Source: Pleurotus djamor (Eukaryota > Basidiomycota > Agaricomycetes > Agaricales > Pleurotaceae). Taken from it: 64,000 nucleotides of DNA. The position numbers were made by a program, and so were the translations under genes. Where the stretch lies: positions 1-64,000 of the forward strand of contig JAPEVF010000183.1 in NCBI GenBank assembly GCA_029747585.1. The letters are read 5' to 3'. Positions 1 to 11,627 of this stretch are shown one piece after another. The notes under the pieces are model-generated. The model worked only from the letters and a program-made list of their open reading frames with translations, was not told the origin of the DNA and made no database searches. The number at the start of each line of letters is the position of its first letter. Position 1 is the stretch's first letter.

Positions 1-323
1 GGTTCGTCGGCAGCGCGACGTCCTCCAGGGTTGTTTGCTGCGTGATCAAACGCGATGGTAGCAGGCAATATCGACCTTGACGGATCCAGGCCACGAGCTT
101 CCTGACGCGGTGCAGGAGGACTAGAAAGACGCTGTGATGAAGCTTTAGGGGAAGACGAGCGAGCCTCTGGTCGAGGTGAGAGAGGTGGAGGCGGTGGAGG
201 AGGGGACGAAGCAGTAGCCGAGTTGGCTGAGGGCTGCATGTAGCTCGCATAGAGTAATTGCGCACGGCTTTGACCTTCCCCGCCTCCAGTGGCCTTTGGC
301 TTAGATGAGGAAGTAGGATACAT
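1..323 (-). CDS. Unknown protein, N-terminal part (cut by window edge)
   Basis: An open frame starts with ATG at 323 and runs leftward off the window for about 107 codons without a stop. It begins MYPTSSSKPKATGGG and then becomes rich in Ser, Pro and Ala, including a run of eight prolines followed by LSPRP. This looks like a disordered N-terminus. No domain is visible, so no function is offered. The start is supported by a clean acceptor just before it (the AG ends at 325) and a GTGAGT donor at 394, which together describe a 70-nt intron in the 5' leader. The real domain of the protein must lie outside the window. Moderately sure that it is a gene; product unknown. Confidence 0.5.
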   Translation of the reverse strand, partial: MYPTSSSKPKATGGGEGQSRAQLLYASYMQPSANSATASSPPPPPPPLSPRPEARSSSPKASSQRLSSPPAPRQEARGLDPSRSILPATIAFDHAANNPGGRRAADE

Positions 324-324
324 C

Positions 325-394
325 CTGCCAAGAACGAGGGTCAGAAAGTTGTACTGCCGCGACAAGAGAAAAAGGAGGCTTGGCAGTCACTCAC
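325..394 (-). other. Probable 5'-leader intron of the edge gene
   Basis: Read on the minus strand, a GTGAGT donor at 394 is followed 70 nt later by a pyrimidine-rich stretch and a CAG acceptor one base before the ATG at 323. Length and signals match the other introns here. Confidence 0.45.
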
Positions 395-1194
395 CTTGAG
401 AGATTGATCTGATCACTGAATTCGCCTCTGGAATTCAACTTTCACTATTGTCTAAAGCAGGAGTCTGTGAGTTGTCCAGTTCGCAAGTAGCGAGCTCACC
501 TACGTCGTCCTATCGATCAAGCCTTCGGTAGGTAGTCACCAGGTAGACTTTCCTTGGTCCGTTGGTAGAGGTGGTTGGCAGAGGTGAACAATGTCAACCT
601 GGGGGGATGAAACGGACGTCTATATAAGCAGTTTGCTCTGTGGGGAGTTGGACAGCGTGGACTTTGCTCCAATCGTATTCATAATTGATTCAAGCGTGCC
701 TTGTCCTTGCAGGGTAGTGTTGCGCCGCTGACCTTGGCCTGACACCTGAGCGTCAACCACGAAGCTTGAAAGAGTCATGCCGGAATAGCAACGGAACTGG
801 CACAGGAGATACTTCGAATCAATAATCTGCTGGCGACGAGCATGATGCCCCGATAGACACGGTAAGTCGTGTACTAGATGAAGGATGGGTAATTTCAAGA
901 ATCTTCAATATCCTGTCCCGATCCTGTCCTACGCTGATGTGGTCAAGGCTGTGAACTTCTTGAATTGATGCCGCCTTGAGGTCCTTGCGGACCTGTTGCA
1001 GGAACTCCCTGGCACAGACTCGGACTAGACTGTCTTTGTGTGAGCAATGCGGCTTTGTATAGATGACAATACTTTTTGAGTGCGTGTGAGTACAACATGT
1101 CGGGATCATTAGGCGTATTAGATGTCTACAGATACAATGTGCTTTGATGATGAATGACGTTTACAGAGCGATGATACAGATCCTTGATTTTGAT
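395..1194. other. Intergenic stretch, no supportable gene
   Basis: This lies upstream of the edge gene (-) and downstream of the eIF5B stop. Two overlapping minus-strand open frames of 92 and 96 codons occur at 620-1109, but neither shows a motif or an intron pattern typical of its neighbours. A TATATAA-like stretch sits near 620. Confidence 0.4.
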
Positions 1195-4100
1195 TTACTG
1201 AATTCCGAAGCGCTGTGCAACGACGCGAGTAAGCCAACGATGACGCGTAACGTAAAAAGGGATGCATAACGCACAGGTTTCAGAGCCTTGATCAACATCC
1301 ATTCTTCATTCGAAACATCGGCCTTGAAAGAAGCCTAGGGAGATGCGTGATAAGGTTAGGTTGGGTGATGGTTTCCTGGATTCAGTGGACAGAAGAACTC
1401 ACCTTCAATACATCAATACTTTGACGCGTGATGCGACTGTAAATTTCATCCTTCTCGTCGAAGTGTCGCCCGAACATCTTCGATGACTGGTACACAGCAT
1501 GCTCAATCTTCACTGCGACACCTCCACCAGCTTGCGACTTCTTCACAATCTACAATAGACGTGTTAACATGATATACGGGATGAGAAGTCGAAATATTGG
1601 CTCACGTCAAGAGCTTTGTGATTGATCTCCAAGGAAGTACTGTGCCGAGGTCAAAATCACGACAATCAAAAGACCATGCGTTCGACGTACATCTTTCCGA
1701 GTTCGTGGATTTCCTTCTTCTGAGTGACCGGGTCGACCTTGACAACAGCCAGCGGCGTGCCGATGCGAAGACTACCATCCAAAATATCGACACCGAGGAT
1801 AATCGGATCCCGCTTACAGAAAGCGGCGATGATCTTCAATCGACAAGGCCACACGGCTTGTGGTGCGGCGTCTCGTCGCTTCGCTTCGGTAATCTCTGCG
1901 TTATACGCCGTAAAGGCATCGAACAGATGGTAAATAATATCGGCTAAGAAGTTTGGGTTAATACCAACGAAGGAAGTGCGACCGTTCGGTTGGGACGAAC
2001 CTTTGAAGATCTTAATACCCATTTCTTCGGCTAACCTTTCCGCATCCCTATCGACAGGAACATCGAACGCGAGGATGACAGCTAGTTCCTTTGCCTTCTC
2101 CAACATGGTACCAGAACGCATGACATCCTTCTTGTGTACTGGACCAATGTTGATACCAGAGACCGGAATCTTGCTGACTTTGAGGAAGTCCAACAAGGCT
2201 TCCAGGGAACCAAGGGTACTAGCTTGGACACAGACGCCACGGCCAGACTTGTCGATGCTATTCAAGAGTGAAGTGAGATCGGACATAACCTCGTCTCTGA
2301 GATCGTCCTCATCATCATCAGGCCCAACGACCAAAAGCCGGGAGCCAGCGATAGCCTTGTCCAAATCAGGCGCAGTAATTTTGACACCCAAAGCCGCTTT
2401 AACTTCCTTGTGGTGTACATACGCTGACTGGTAATCAAATAGGTAATGTTATGGTATGTTATGATCCCGGAAATTGGAGATGGATCTCACCTTGACCCGA
2501 AGTTCACGAAGAGGTTGTGGCGTCAGGAGAGCTCGGATTTGGGTGACGATAGGTCCGTTCAAACCACAAACCACGATCTTCTCTCCTTCGCGTAGGATAC
2601 CGTTGGAGAGAACAACATCAATTGTCGTACCGAGACCTTCGACGACTTTGACCTCGAGGACCGTACACTCGAGTTCGGACAGGTACATGAGGCGATCGCT
2701 CATACGCTGCTGCGTCAGGTTCACCAGCAGCATTATCATATCCGGCACACCTTCACCAGTGATGGCAGACGTCGGCACCAAGGAGACATTACGAGCGAAG
2801 CTCTTGTTGTCGTAGTAGAGAACTGCGTTCAAACCCTCCTCAGCAAATGCAAGGATAGTCTTCTGCACGCGGTCCTCAAATTCGCGTTGAACAGAACGAG
2901 GTTGGAGAGCCAAGGAATCCCGGAAAGCGTTGTCAGGGGTTGCTTGCCAGCCGTATAGACGATCGATCTAGAAACGACATCATTATAAGGGTGCAAACGA
3001 ACCAACGAACTGGACCAAAACCGACCTTGTTGAGGGCGACGATAAAGGGTGTCTTACGATCGCGTAGCAAACGCAGGGACTCCAATGTTTGAGGCTCCAA
3101 GCCATGCTACAATCCTCGTGGTTGAGCATGGGCCGGCTATAGCCCGAAGAATACGTACCATTATATCGACAACCAAAATGGCAATGTTACAAAGCGAACT
3201 GCCACGAGACCGCAAATTCGTGAAAGATTCGTGACCAGGGGTATCAATAATCAGAAGTCCGGGGATCTTGTATTCTTGCGTTCCATCCTAAAAGAAATGA
3301 GTGAAAGACACAACAACGAACGGTATAGCGAAGTACTTTGTTCATCACTGCAGTCTTGGTTTTGATGGCCTCAACCGGGAAGTAAGTCGCACCGATTTGC
3401 TGGGTAATACCACCTGCTTCACCTTCTTGGACGTTTGTTTGTCGAATCTTTTCCCCACATTAGGTGGAAGCTAAGGACAAATAATACGTTATCACCCACT
3501 TTGTCCAGAAGCTTCGTCTTTCCGGTATCGACGTGTCCCAGGATACAACAGATGGGGCTTCGGAGATTGTCTTTACTCCTAGCAGCCAAAGCAGCTTCAT
3601 GTGCTTTAGCACGACGTTCAGCGGCTTCCGCCTTCCGCTGAGCAGCTATTTGTTGGGTTCGAGTCAATTCCTCGTCTTCAGACGAATCATCCTCCGAATC
3701 CTCGTCAGAGTCATCGGAGTCATCGTCAGAGCCGTCTTCATCATCTGACTCTTCTTCCGAACTCTCTTCCTGGGCTGCTACGGGCGGTTGCTTACTGGCA
3801 GGGGTAGCGGCCTTCGCAGCAGGAGTAGCAGGAGACGATTTCGCTTGATTGCCGGGTTTCTGCGAGGCTGTCTCTTTGGCTTTAGGCTCAACTACATTGA
3901 ATACAATATGAGTTGAAACCCTGGGTCGTCGTGAAGGAGCACGGTGCATACCTTTGGCCTTAGCCGGGGCAGGAGCAGGTTTCGCCTCTTCATCGTCACT
4001 GGATGCATCCCAATCGTCCTTGACACCCTCAGCGGGTTTCACTGGGGCTGCTTTGGCGTCGTCCTCACTACTAGCGTCCCAATCGTCCTTTACATCGTCA

Positions 4101-5697
4101 TCTCCGGCAACTGATCCTTCTTTGGGAGTCTCTGGCGGCGGCGTAGGTGCAGGCGACTCAGGCCGTGATTCGGGAGCGGGAGATGAGTCCTTTGCTGCAG
4201 GACCTTTCTTCTTCCGGTTGCCATAAACAATCTTCTTGGAACCTCCACTTGCAGGTTGTTGAAGGGCCTCTATTTGAACGCCTGATTGCAATAAAGCTTG
4301 CTTGCGCAACTCGGCAATGGCCTTCTCCTCCTTTTGCTTCTTTGTAAGTAAACGACCCTCTTTGCGAGCCAACTCCCGCTTGGCCTACGATAACCTTGAG
4401 TTAGCTTAGCTTCATTAACGGAGATGGTGTGAACACCGATACCTTTTCTTTCTCCTTTCGCCGTTGCTTTTCCTCTTCTTTCTTCCGTTCCTCCTCCTCA
4501 GCTTTACGTTCCTCTTCTTCAATTCTCTTCCTCTCCTCCTCTGCAAGTCGCCTCGCCTCCTCCTCTATCCTCTTCTTCGCCTCCATCATAGCCTTCAAGG
4601 CGCTAATGCCGCCCTTCTTCTTCGTAGTCGCAGCGGGCGCGGGCGCAGGGGCCTCGTCATCTTTCTTCGCTTTCTTTTTCTTCTTTTTCTTCGAGTCAGC
4701 TTTTCCTCCTGCTTCTTCCTCCTCTTCGNCGCCATCTTCAGGCGGAGGGGCCGTGGCAGCTGGCGTAGGCGGCTCTGGGGTAGGAGCAGCCTCGCCAGCC
4801 TCTGCTTTCTTAGCCGCGGCTTGTGCCTTCTTTTTAGCCTAGAATGGAGAGACATGGGGACGTGTTTAGCCAGAGGGCGTATCGTAATATGTAGCGATCA
4901 AGTCACCTTTTCGCGTTCTTTCTTCAGTTTCTCCTTCTCCTTCTTCGACAGCACCTTAGTCGTCGGTTCGTCGTCTTCGTCTGCGCCAACAGCTGGCGAA
5001 GCTGGCACAGCACTTGCCGGTGCTTCTTGAGATTCAGGCTCGGGGACTAGTAGATCTGTTGAGAAACCGGTCTTCAAACAAAAGAAAGCGACTGTCAACT
5101 TACCTGGGGCAGGAGAAGCGGAAGTCTCTTTGGGTTCGTGTGCTTCTTTGCCTTTGCCTTTGGCTTTTCCCTTCTTACCCTTTCCCTTGTCTTTGACGGG
5201 GCCCCATTCTTCATCGGCTAGGTCATCAGCAGTGACTTCGACTGCTTGTTTGGATGCTGGGGTAGTTTGGGTGTCTCCATTTTCTGCATACATGTCATCA
5301 TCAAGTTCGAACTTGTTCTTCTTCTTGTCTTTCTTTTTCTTAGTTGACGATGCTTTAATCGCTGACTAGTTTAATTTCATTAGCAACACAATTCGAACGA
5401 CGTGGGGCGTGCACACGCACCATTAAACCACCAAAGTCTTCGTCTGCCTCAGGTTCTTCCGGGCCATTGTCCATACTAAGCGCAGCAAAGCCTGCGAAGT
5501 TATTTGATTTGGTTTTTGGTGCCTCATCATCAGACGGTACACCACTGGCAGCGGCGTTGTTGTTAGCCACAGACTCGCCGGCCTTTTCCCTAGATCCCAA
5601 GTCATCAAGATACGTTCAAACTATAGTAAGATCGGATAGCTCACCAAAAGTCGTCGTCTCCCTTCTTTCCCTTCTTTCCCTTGTTTTTTGGCGGCAT
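1195..5697 (-). CDS. FUN12: Translation initiation factor eIF5B (IF2-family GTPase)
   Basis: eIF5B is the GTPase that promotes 60S subunit joining at the start codon. The gene opens with [18 protein letters not shown] at 5697, then has a long Lys/Glu-rich, low-complexity region with repeats of the [10 protein letters not shown] type, as is usual for eukaryotic eIF5B. The G domain follows: P-loop [13 protein letters not shown] near 3510, and the NKID motif, split by an intron near 3025. Domain II contains [21 protein letters not shown]. The C-terminal part contains [11 protein letters not shown] and [17 protein letters not shown], and the protein ends ALKPRFGIQ after a last intron with a GTGCGT donor. 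I estimate about 1,200 residues from roughly 13 short introns. An ambiguous base at 4729 lies in a coding exon. The gene is divergent from ARL2. Assignment is very secure; individual splice edges less so. Confidence 0.95.
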
Positions 5698-5915
5698 TGT
5701 GGCTGGCGATAGATATGGAGGAACGAAGCGAAAGTAGGCAGTGAAGTGAAGGGATAAATGACTCTTGTTACGGTCCCGTTTGCAGAATATCGATCAGCAT
5801 GTTATGTAAGTCATGTAGTAGGTAGATAAGATAATAATTTCGATCGTTGGTTTGATCTTCGGCGCTTATATTTCTAGAACTCTTGCCTTCAACTTCAACA
5901 TCACGTTCAGTAGTG
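5698..5915. promoter_or_regulatory. Shared promoter region, eIF5B (-) / ARL2 (+)
   Basis: These 218 bases separate two divergent start codons, so both promoters and 5' leaders must fit here. No clear TATA box stands out. Confidence 0.5.
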
Positions 5916-6907
5916 ATGGGGCTCCTCACAATCATCAGGAAGAACAAGGAGAAAGAGAGGGAGATGAGGCTACTCTTTCTGTATAGCTCCATCATTTTGC
6001 TCCATCAGGACTCTGCTTGATGTTAGCGAACAGAGGCCTTGACAACGCGGGCAAGACGACTATCCTGAAGAAACTCAATCACGAAGACATCATGTCTGTT
6101 AGTCCCACTCTCGGATTCAATATCAAAACCTTCTCCCATGGTCGGTAAGCAGAAGTTCCTTCCTAGCTCTGACACGCGTTTTATGCAGCCGACTGAGTTC
6201 CTAGGTACACATTGAACATCTGTAAGCATCGTATCTTCCGGCTACCTATGATACCTCGCGACTTCAGTTCACGCGCTCTTCCGAGAGGACAGGGGACGTC
6301 GGCGGTCAACGGACTCTTCGCCCATATTGGCGCAATTACTTTGAACAGACTGACGCATTGGTTTGGGTCGTCGATTCGGGCGATCGTATGCGCATGAAAG
6401 ATTGCAGGGACGAACTGCACAGTCTACTCCTTGAAGATGTGAGTACGATAATAACGCTACGACTCCTCCCGTGAAATATCCGATTCAAGCGTGTTTCTAC
6501 CCCTTTTCGATCCACCATTAGCGACTTGCTGGCGCATCGCTACTTGTATTCGCTAACAAACAAGATATTCAGGGGTCGATGACTGATGTGGAGATTCGCG
6601 AGGTGAGTTTCACCCTTTGCCGATTTATGGTGAGACGAAGAAGGACAGGAGAGAGAAGGATGTCATGACCATCGGTTGTTGGCCTCTTGCGAAATTTACC
6701 CACTGACCTTGCCATCTTCAGGCACTCGACCTTCGCTCGATAACGACCCATCGTTGGAAGATCTTGTCATGCAGTGCTGTCACCGGCGAAAACCTCGTGG
6801 CCGGCCTGGATTGGGTTGTCAACGATGTCGCTAGCAGGTTGTACTATAGTACTACCATGCCAACTTCTCTGTCGGGCCGGCCTCAGTCTGCCCTCTCTCG
6901 AGCGTAA
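5916..6907 (+). CDS. ARL2: ADP-ribosylation factor-like GTPase ARL2
   Basis: ARL2 (yeast Cin4, fission yeast Alp41) works with tubulin cofactors in folding alpha/beta tubulin. Six exons join cleanly: 5916-5980, 6034-6144, a 17-nt micro-exon 6205-6221, 6293-6438, 6522-6602 and 6722-6907, giving 201 residues. Visible are the MGLL start with Gly2, the P-loop [15 protein letters not shown], the switch threonine in [28 protein letters not shown] with the catalytic Gln, NKQD in VFANKQDI, and the [10 protein letters not shown] guanine motif. ARL2 is distinguished from ARL3 and ARF by the [20 protein letters not shown]-terminus. The C-terminus runs about 17 residues past the usual 184, with a Ser/Thr-rich tail ending ALSRA. 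The micro-exon encodes YTLNI and must be included to keep the frame. Confidence 0.95.
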
Positions 6908-7009
6908 TGCAATTTCCATTCTGTATTTGTTGACCGTGTCTACTCCGTGCTCGCTCAATACCGCTCGTCAAACAGAGCTCAATTTAGTCAATTGCCCAGT
7001 CTGGTATAG

Positions 7010-7528
7010 CCCAGCCTCACACCCCCTTCCGCCGGTATCGTCGCTCACTCCCGTTTTCGCCGTAGCGATCGCCTCAGCTCCAGTTCCGCCATACCAATAT
7101 CCAAGTCTTCACCGTCTCTAAATTTACCTCGCATCAAGAAAGTGTTTGGGATATTGCTCCCACTTGCTCCCTTATTATCGGCAAAATTAGAAGATCACAA
7201 GTTCTCGCGAAGGGGAGGAAGAATGTGCAAAAGCGACACATACTGATACGCAGGCGTTATACCACGCATGTTCGCAACCGCAACGACAAGCGGCTTCTCC
7301 GCTCATCCATTTCCCCCTGGGCTTGGCGAGAACCCCAAGTCAATCCACTTTGTATTGTGTTGATCCCTCCTACGCCTACGAGTGAGTATCCAATTCTGTA
7401 TGTCCTCGTCGCGTACAGACTATCATGTCTCCCTTGGGATTCTCATCCATTGCAGGATTTTCCTTACCATTCGGGACACGGCTCTCACGCTCCTTACGGC
7501 CGTGGCATTTAAGTTGTTACGCGAATAA
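7010..7528 (+). CDS. Possible small gene or gene remnant, unrecognised
   Basis: Three stretches read as exons in one phase. From an acceptor at about 7009 a frame gives SRFRRSDRLSSSSAIPISK and ends at a GTGTTT donor. After a 49-nt gap ending TTAG a clean frame reads KITSSREGEEECAKATHTDT and ends PSYAYE at a GTGAGT donor (7380). After a GCAG acceptor a last frame reads IFLTIRDTALTLLTAVAFKL and stops at 7528. No in-frame ATG is visible upstream, and no family is recognised. The frames could equally be a decayed gene or chance. Confidence 0.22.
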
Positions 7529-8811
7529 AGCTGCGACCTATCTATCCGAAAAATCGGCCCAACTCACCGAGTAGGCCTCACTACCTCAATACACACGTAC
7601 CAAGGTGGGAGCAGTCGATCATGAAAGACAATCTGAACGACACTTAGAGGTTATCGACGCCACTCCTCCCAACGTCCTTCCGTTCTTAGAGCGAGTAAAC
7701 GCCGTTGGAATATAGAGCGCATGGCCACCTAGTACTTCCGACATTGGAATCTCAATCCACATTACAGATCTTTTTCTGAGAAATGAAAATGCTCTGGGTT
7801 CCCTGTAGGTTTGATATTTGTGGGTGCATGCACCCTTGGTTCCCGTTCGCTTAGTATGGGCAGACTCTTTGTTTTTCAAAATGGGAGGGGTTTCCCGAAG
7901 CGTCGGGATTCAGACGCTTTCGGGGCGCCCCGACTCGACTTTCTCTTCATCTTGGTTCCTGCCGATCGACAAAGGCTAATGGGCGTTCGACTGTTCACAT
8001 TCAGAATTGGGTATTGAATATGGCGGTTGAAGATTGAATATTGAACGGCGATCTTTAAGCTTCTTTCGTTTCTCACCTTTCAATGGTGCTTTTGGAGGTC
8101 GCCATTATTCCTGGGGCCCTCAATTTTCAGCTGAGTCACAAGCACTTTTCCTTATTTGAGAACTGACTCCAGGTCACGTAGATGAACCCTTTGCTCAATG
8201 AATACAAATATAGGTTACGCATTTACAGTCGGTGTAGTGGGCTCTTCGTCTTGGCGTGCGTCATTGTGTGTATTCAGGGTTTCGTGGTTGACTTTACCGC
8301 CCACTTCAGCTTTTTCTCCATTCCGTCCCAGGCTTTCGGATTTCAATGCCATCTCAACAGGCGTTGAAAAACTCTTATGCGACAAGGTTATTTTTGGTCT
8401 CGCATACTGCTTGCATGATGTAATGAATACACTTACCACCGCCGCTTATAGCACGTACTACCACTGGGCGCCGCGCAGTGAATCCAGACCCTCAGTGCGG
8501 TATTGGCTCAAAGGTGTCATTTTCGGCTACTATACTACGGTTTCTTGAATGCACGAGGAATCTCAATCCACCACATGAAATACAGAGATAATCCGAGCGC
8601 TCCAACATGTCAGAGAAGGAATTTTTTGCTGGACAGACCCCATCGTATTCTCCGGGTTTTTCGGTTACCTCACAGTATACATATCTACAGAACTCGGAAA
8701 TGGCCTTTGACGCTCTGGATAACTCAAGAGCAGTTGATATCGTGTGGGCTGGACCTAATCTGGATGGAATCCCGCCCGTTCATGCGTCTACTGCGCCTGG
8801 ATTCCTCTTTG

Positions 8812-8832
8812 AGCTTCAAGCTTCAAGCTTGA
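8812..8832. repeat. Short TTCAAGC tandem motif
   Basis: About 2.5 copies of a heptamer that is the reverse complement of the GCTTGAA units found at 25816-25843. It may be only a simple-sequence coincidence. Confidence 0.3.
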
Positions 8833-11584
8833 GGCCTTGATGACTAGCTACGCGCTATCTGTCCACTTTGCGCTTTCTTCTGACGCTTGGTGCGTTTCTC
8901 TGGATCTGAGGACTCCCTAGGCTCTCGGCGGCGCTGTCGCTTTTTCTTTCGCTCTTGGCTCGTGCTCTATACTCGTCTTCATGTTTCATCACTTCAGACC
9001 GAGTTGTCCTTCCAACCCCGAGCCCCACTCCGCTCCCAGAGGTGTCGGGGAGAGACGGGAGTCGCGACCACCGTGGTCTCGAAGTTCAAACGTTCGTCGT
9101 TCGCCTCAACGTACGTCCAGCACATGTCAACCTATCCCGAGTCTCAGTGTCCAACATCAACCTTTTTCCCTTTTCTCCATCGGGTAACTTTTTTTTATGT
9201 GCAACCCACTGACGCGGACGCATGATGGCGGTGATGTCCGTCGGTACGATAACCCGTCGGTGCGGCTTTCACGATCATTTGCATGCACATACATACGAAA
9301 ATAAGATAGGAATCCCACATACGCGTACGATCACGACCGCATACCAGGACCTGGCCCCCTCTCGCTGCCCTTCGCCCTTCCCCCACCCCACCCCAAAACC
9401 TTCTTGTCCTCATCGATCAGCTCTCGATTTGGCAGACTGTGTGAGTACCCAGAGGCCTATTTCTATGGACTTTAGGGACCCGAAATATCTTTATCTTTAC
9501 TTTTATTTCTAATATGCTCGTTCTTGTGTATTTTTAAGATTCCTGAGGGTGAAAATAAAACGGTCGTAACGGCGCGTCGGTAAACGCGTGTTTACGCAGG
9601 AATCGGATGGCGTCATGCCGCCGAGAAGTTAGACGAGTGATCGAGGTTGTGAGTGTAGTAAAGCATTAAGAAGGGCCACAGTTAGGTAAGGTAAAGTAAA
9701 GGTAAAGCCTCTGGAAAGGTAAAGAGTAACGTTGGGGTAACGAAGGTCAGTGGATGGAGTAGAGCTGATGACCATGGTTATCTCATCCGTCCTTAAGCGA
9801 AGGAACAGCAGTGAGGAAAGAGAAAGAAATGATACGGACGAGGGTTCTGAGGATTCCGAAAGAAGGGATCAGCAGTCTTTTTGGAGAGAGGTGGGGTGGA
9901 GCGGCGCTCTCGGAGGCGTAACAACAGCGCATTACCCTCGAGAAGGTTGAGATTCACAGATCTCAGGTAGCCAAGCTTCGTCGGAGGCGATAAAGAGCGA
10001 CTGCAGAAGTGGTAGCAAAGCCTAAGAAGGGTACGACCGTGAACAAGCTCAGTAAGGAAGTCCCTTATTTGTGAGAAAGGACAACAGCGACTCAGAGTAA
10101 CGAGGGTGCGTTGGTCTTCGGGTGCTCGGGGATCTATGGGAGTATGTCGGAGTATGTATGAGGAGCAGACGACCTGCCTTTTCGAACGTAAGTCCTGCCC
10201 GATTTGTTTTTCGTCGCTATCCTTGTGGATTTGTTCCTATAAGTCCATCGGTACTTCAATAGTCAAGCCACGTCACTCCATGAGTGAATAGTGCCAACAG
10301 GCGAGGGTGACTCCTGACGATTCATAGTCCCATAGCTTTCTGACTGGGCAAGACGTTGCATCCCCTTTTACCCCTTTCCCCTTTCGAACATCCTGGTTCG
10401 AGGTGAGCAGTCCGCCTTCCAGTTGTTTCTTTCGTTTTAACTCCCAATTTTTGCTGCCTTTTGCGCATAGATTTGGGGGCTCGCCTACTCTAATACTGAT
10501 ATGCTACTACTCACGTGCGACGCACGCGTGTGCTCATGGTACTGTAGAGTAAGTTCCGAGTTGTCTTGATTTTGCTTTTTTTTATGCGTTCAGATGTACT
10601 CCTCTTTGTTGCATCTTTTCTTTTGGCAATGAGTCGTGCGTAGCTGTGATCATAGCCACGTTGAATTTTGCTTTTCTGGGGTGTGGGATAGGGACGCGGT
10701 TGAAAATAAAGAAGGTCCGTCGGAGAAGTTGAATATGAAGAGAGGTGAAGCGGTGTAAATATGGGGAAGGAGTGCTTGAAAGGTTGAAGTTTGAGCCTTG
10801 CGGCTCTTGGACTGAGCATGACTCAGGACCTGGGTGTGTCCGACTCGGGGGGGTAGCGCGAATGCCATTAAACAAATGCAAAATTTGGGTGATAAACCAC
10901 TGCGAGCAACGACTTTTCTCAGGGACGCGCCTTACATGTAAATTCCATTCTCTTCTGCGGCGGATTGGCATGTATGTATAGAGAGTGTGTATATAAGGTT
11001 TGCTTTTCTTTTTGATAGGCTTATTTTGTGGAAGGGAAGGAGTGTTCGGGAAGAATGCCCGGGAAAACGGGGATCATTGTCGCTTGTGCAGTATGGAACA
11101 TGAGGAGCGGGTATTTGCACACGAGTTATGTTTATTTGGTGAAAAGAGGTGCGGGAGCAAAGGCGCCACGCATACGAACATATTCCGAATTTTCCTCAGA
11201 GGAATTCCATGTCCTCGTTTTATTAGGATAATAGGATTATCGGAAGTGCGTGAGGAGGGAAAGGATCCGATGGGAAAGACGTACGTACAAGTGAGGTGGG
11301 TGTGTTTTTCTTGGAAGAAGATGGCTTTCCGGCGGCCTGGGTGGTTTGTTTCAAGTTTCCTTCTATTGCCCCTCTTCTGCCCCTGAAGGGGTCGTGAGAA
11401 GGGTGATTGGGTTGGGATTAGGTGTTTAGTCGCGACCCCAAAAATTATAGACACCTTGCGAGCCATGCGATCTAAGATTGCATCGGGGAATCCTGCCCAA
11501 TCCCAGGATTCCGACTTGGATTTGCAGATCTCGAGATGCATATCTCCCTTCAACTCGTTCAAGTGAACCACGACCACGACCGCG

Positions 11585-11592
11585 TATAAAAA
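11585..11592 (+). promoter_or_regulatory. TATA box of the methyltransferase gene
   Basis: TATAAAAA lies 43 bases before the chosen ATG at 11628. With the usual spacing of about 30 to the transcription start, the leader would be very short. This argues against using the out-of-frame ATG at 11606. Confidence 0.5.
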
Positions 11593-11627
11593 GCCAACTC
11601 TTGCAATGCAGTCCTCCAACGTCCCCA

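Larger units (their letters stand above)
6908..11627. other. Gene-poor 4.7 kb stretch
   Basis: Apart from the weak coding-like segment at 7010-7528, I see no open frame here with family motifs or consistent splice signals on either strand. Short frames at 7619-8076 (-), 8182-8840 (+), 8887-9225 (+), 10511-10971 (-) and 11000-11386 (+) look like noise. A TATATAA motif lies near 10990. Runs of GTAAAG-type short repeats occur around 9690-9730. Part of the right end must be the upstream region of the methyltransferase gene. Confidence 0.4.

Noticed and set aside
4429..5030. Long plus-strand frames rich in Phe, Ser and Leu
   Set aside because: They are antisense shadows of the Lys/Glu-rich part of eIF5B; low complexity keeps the opposite strand open.
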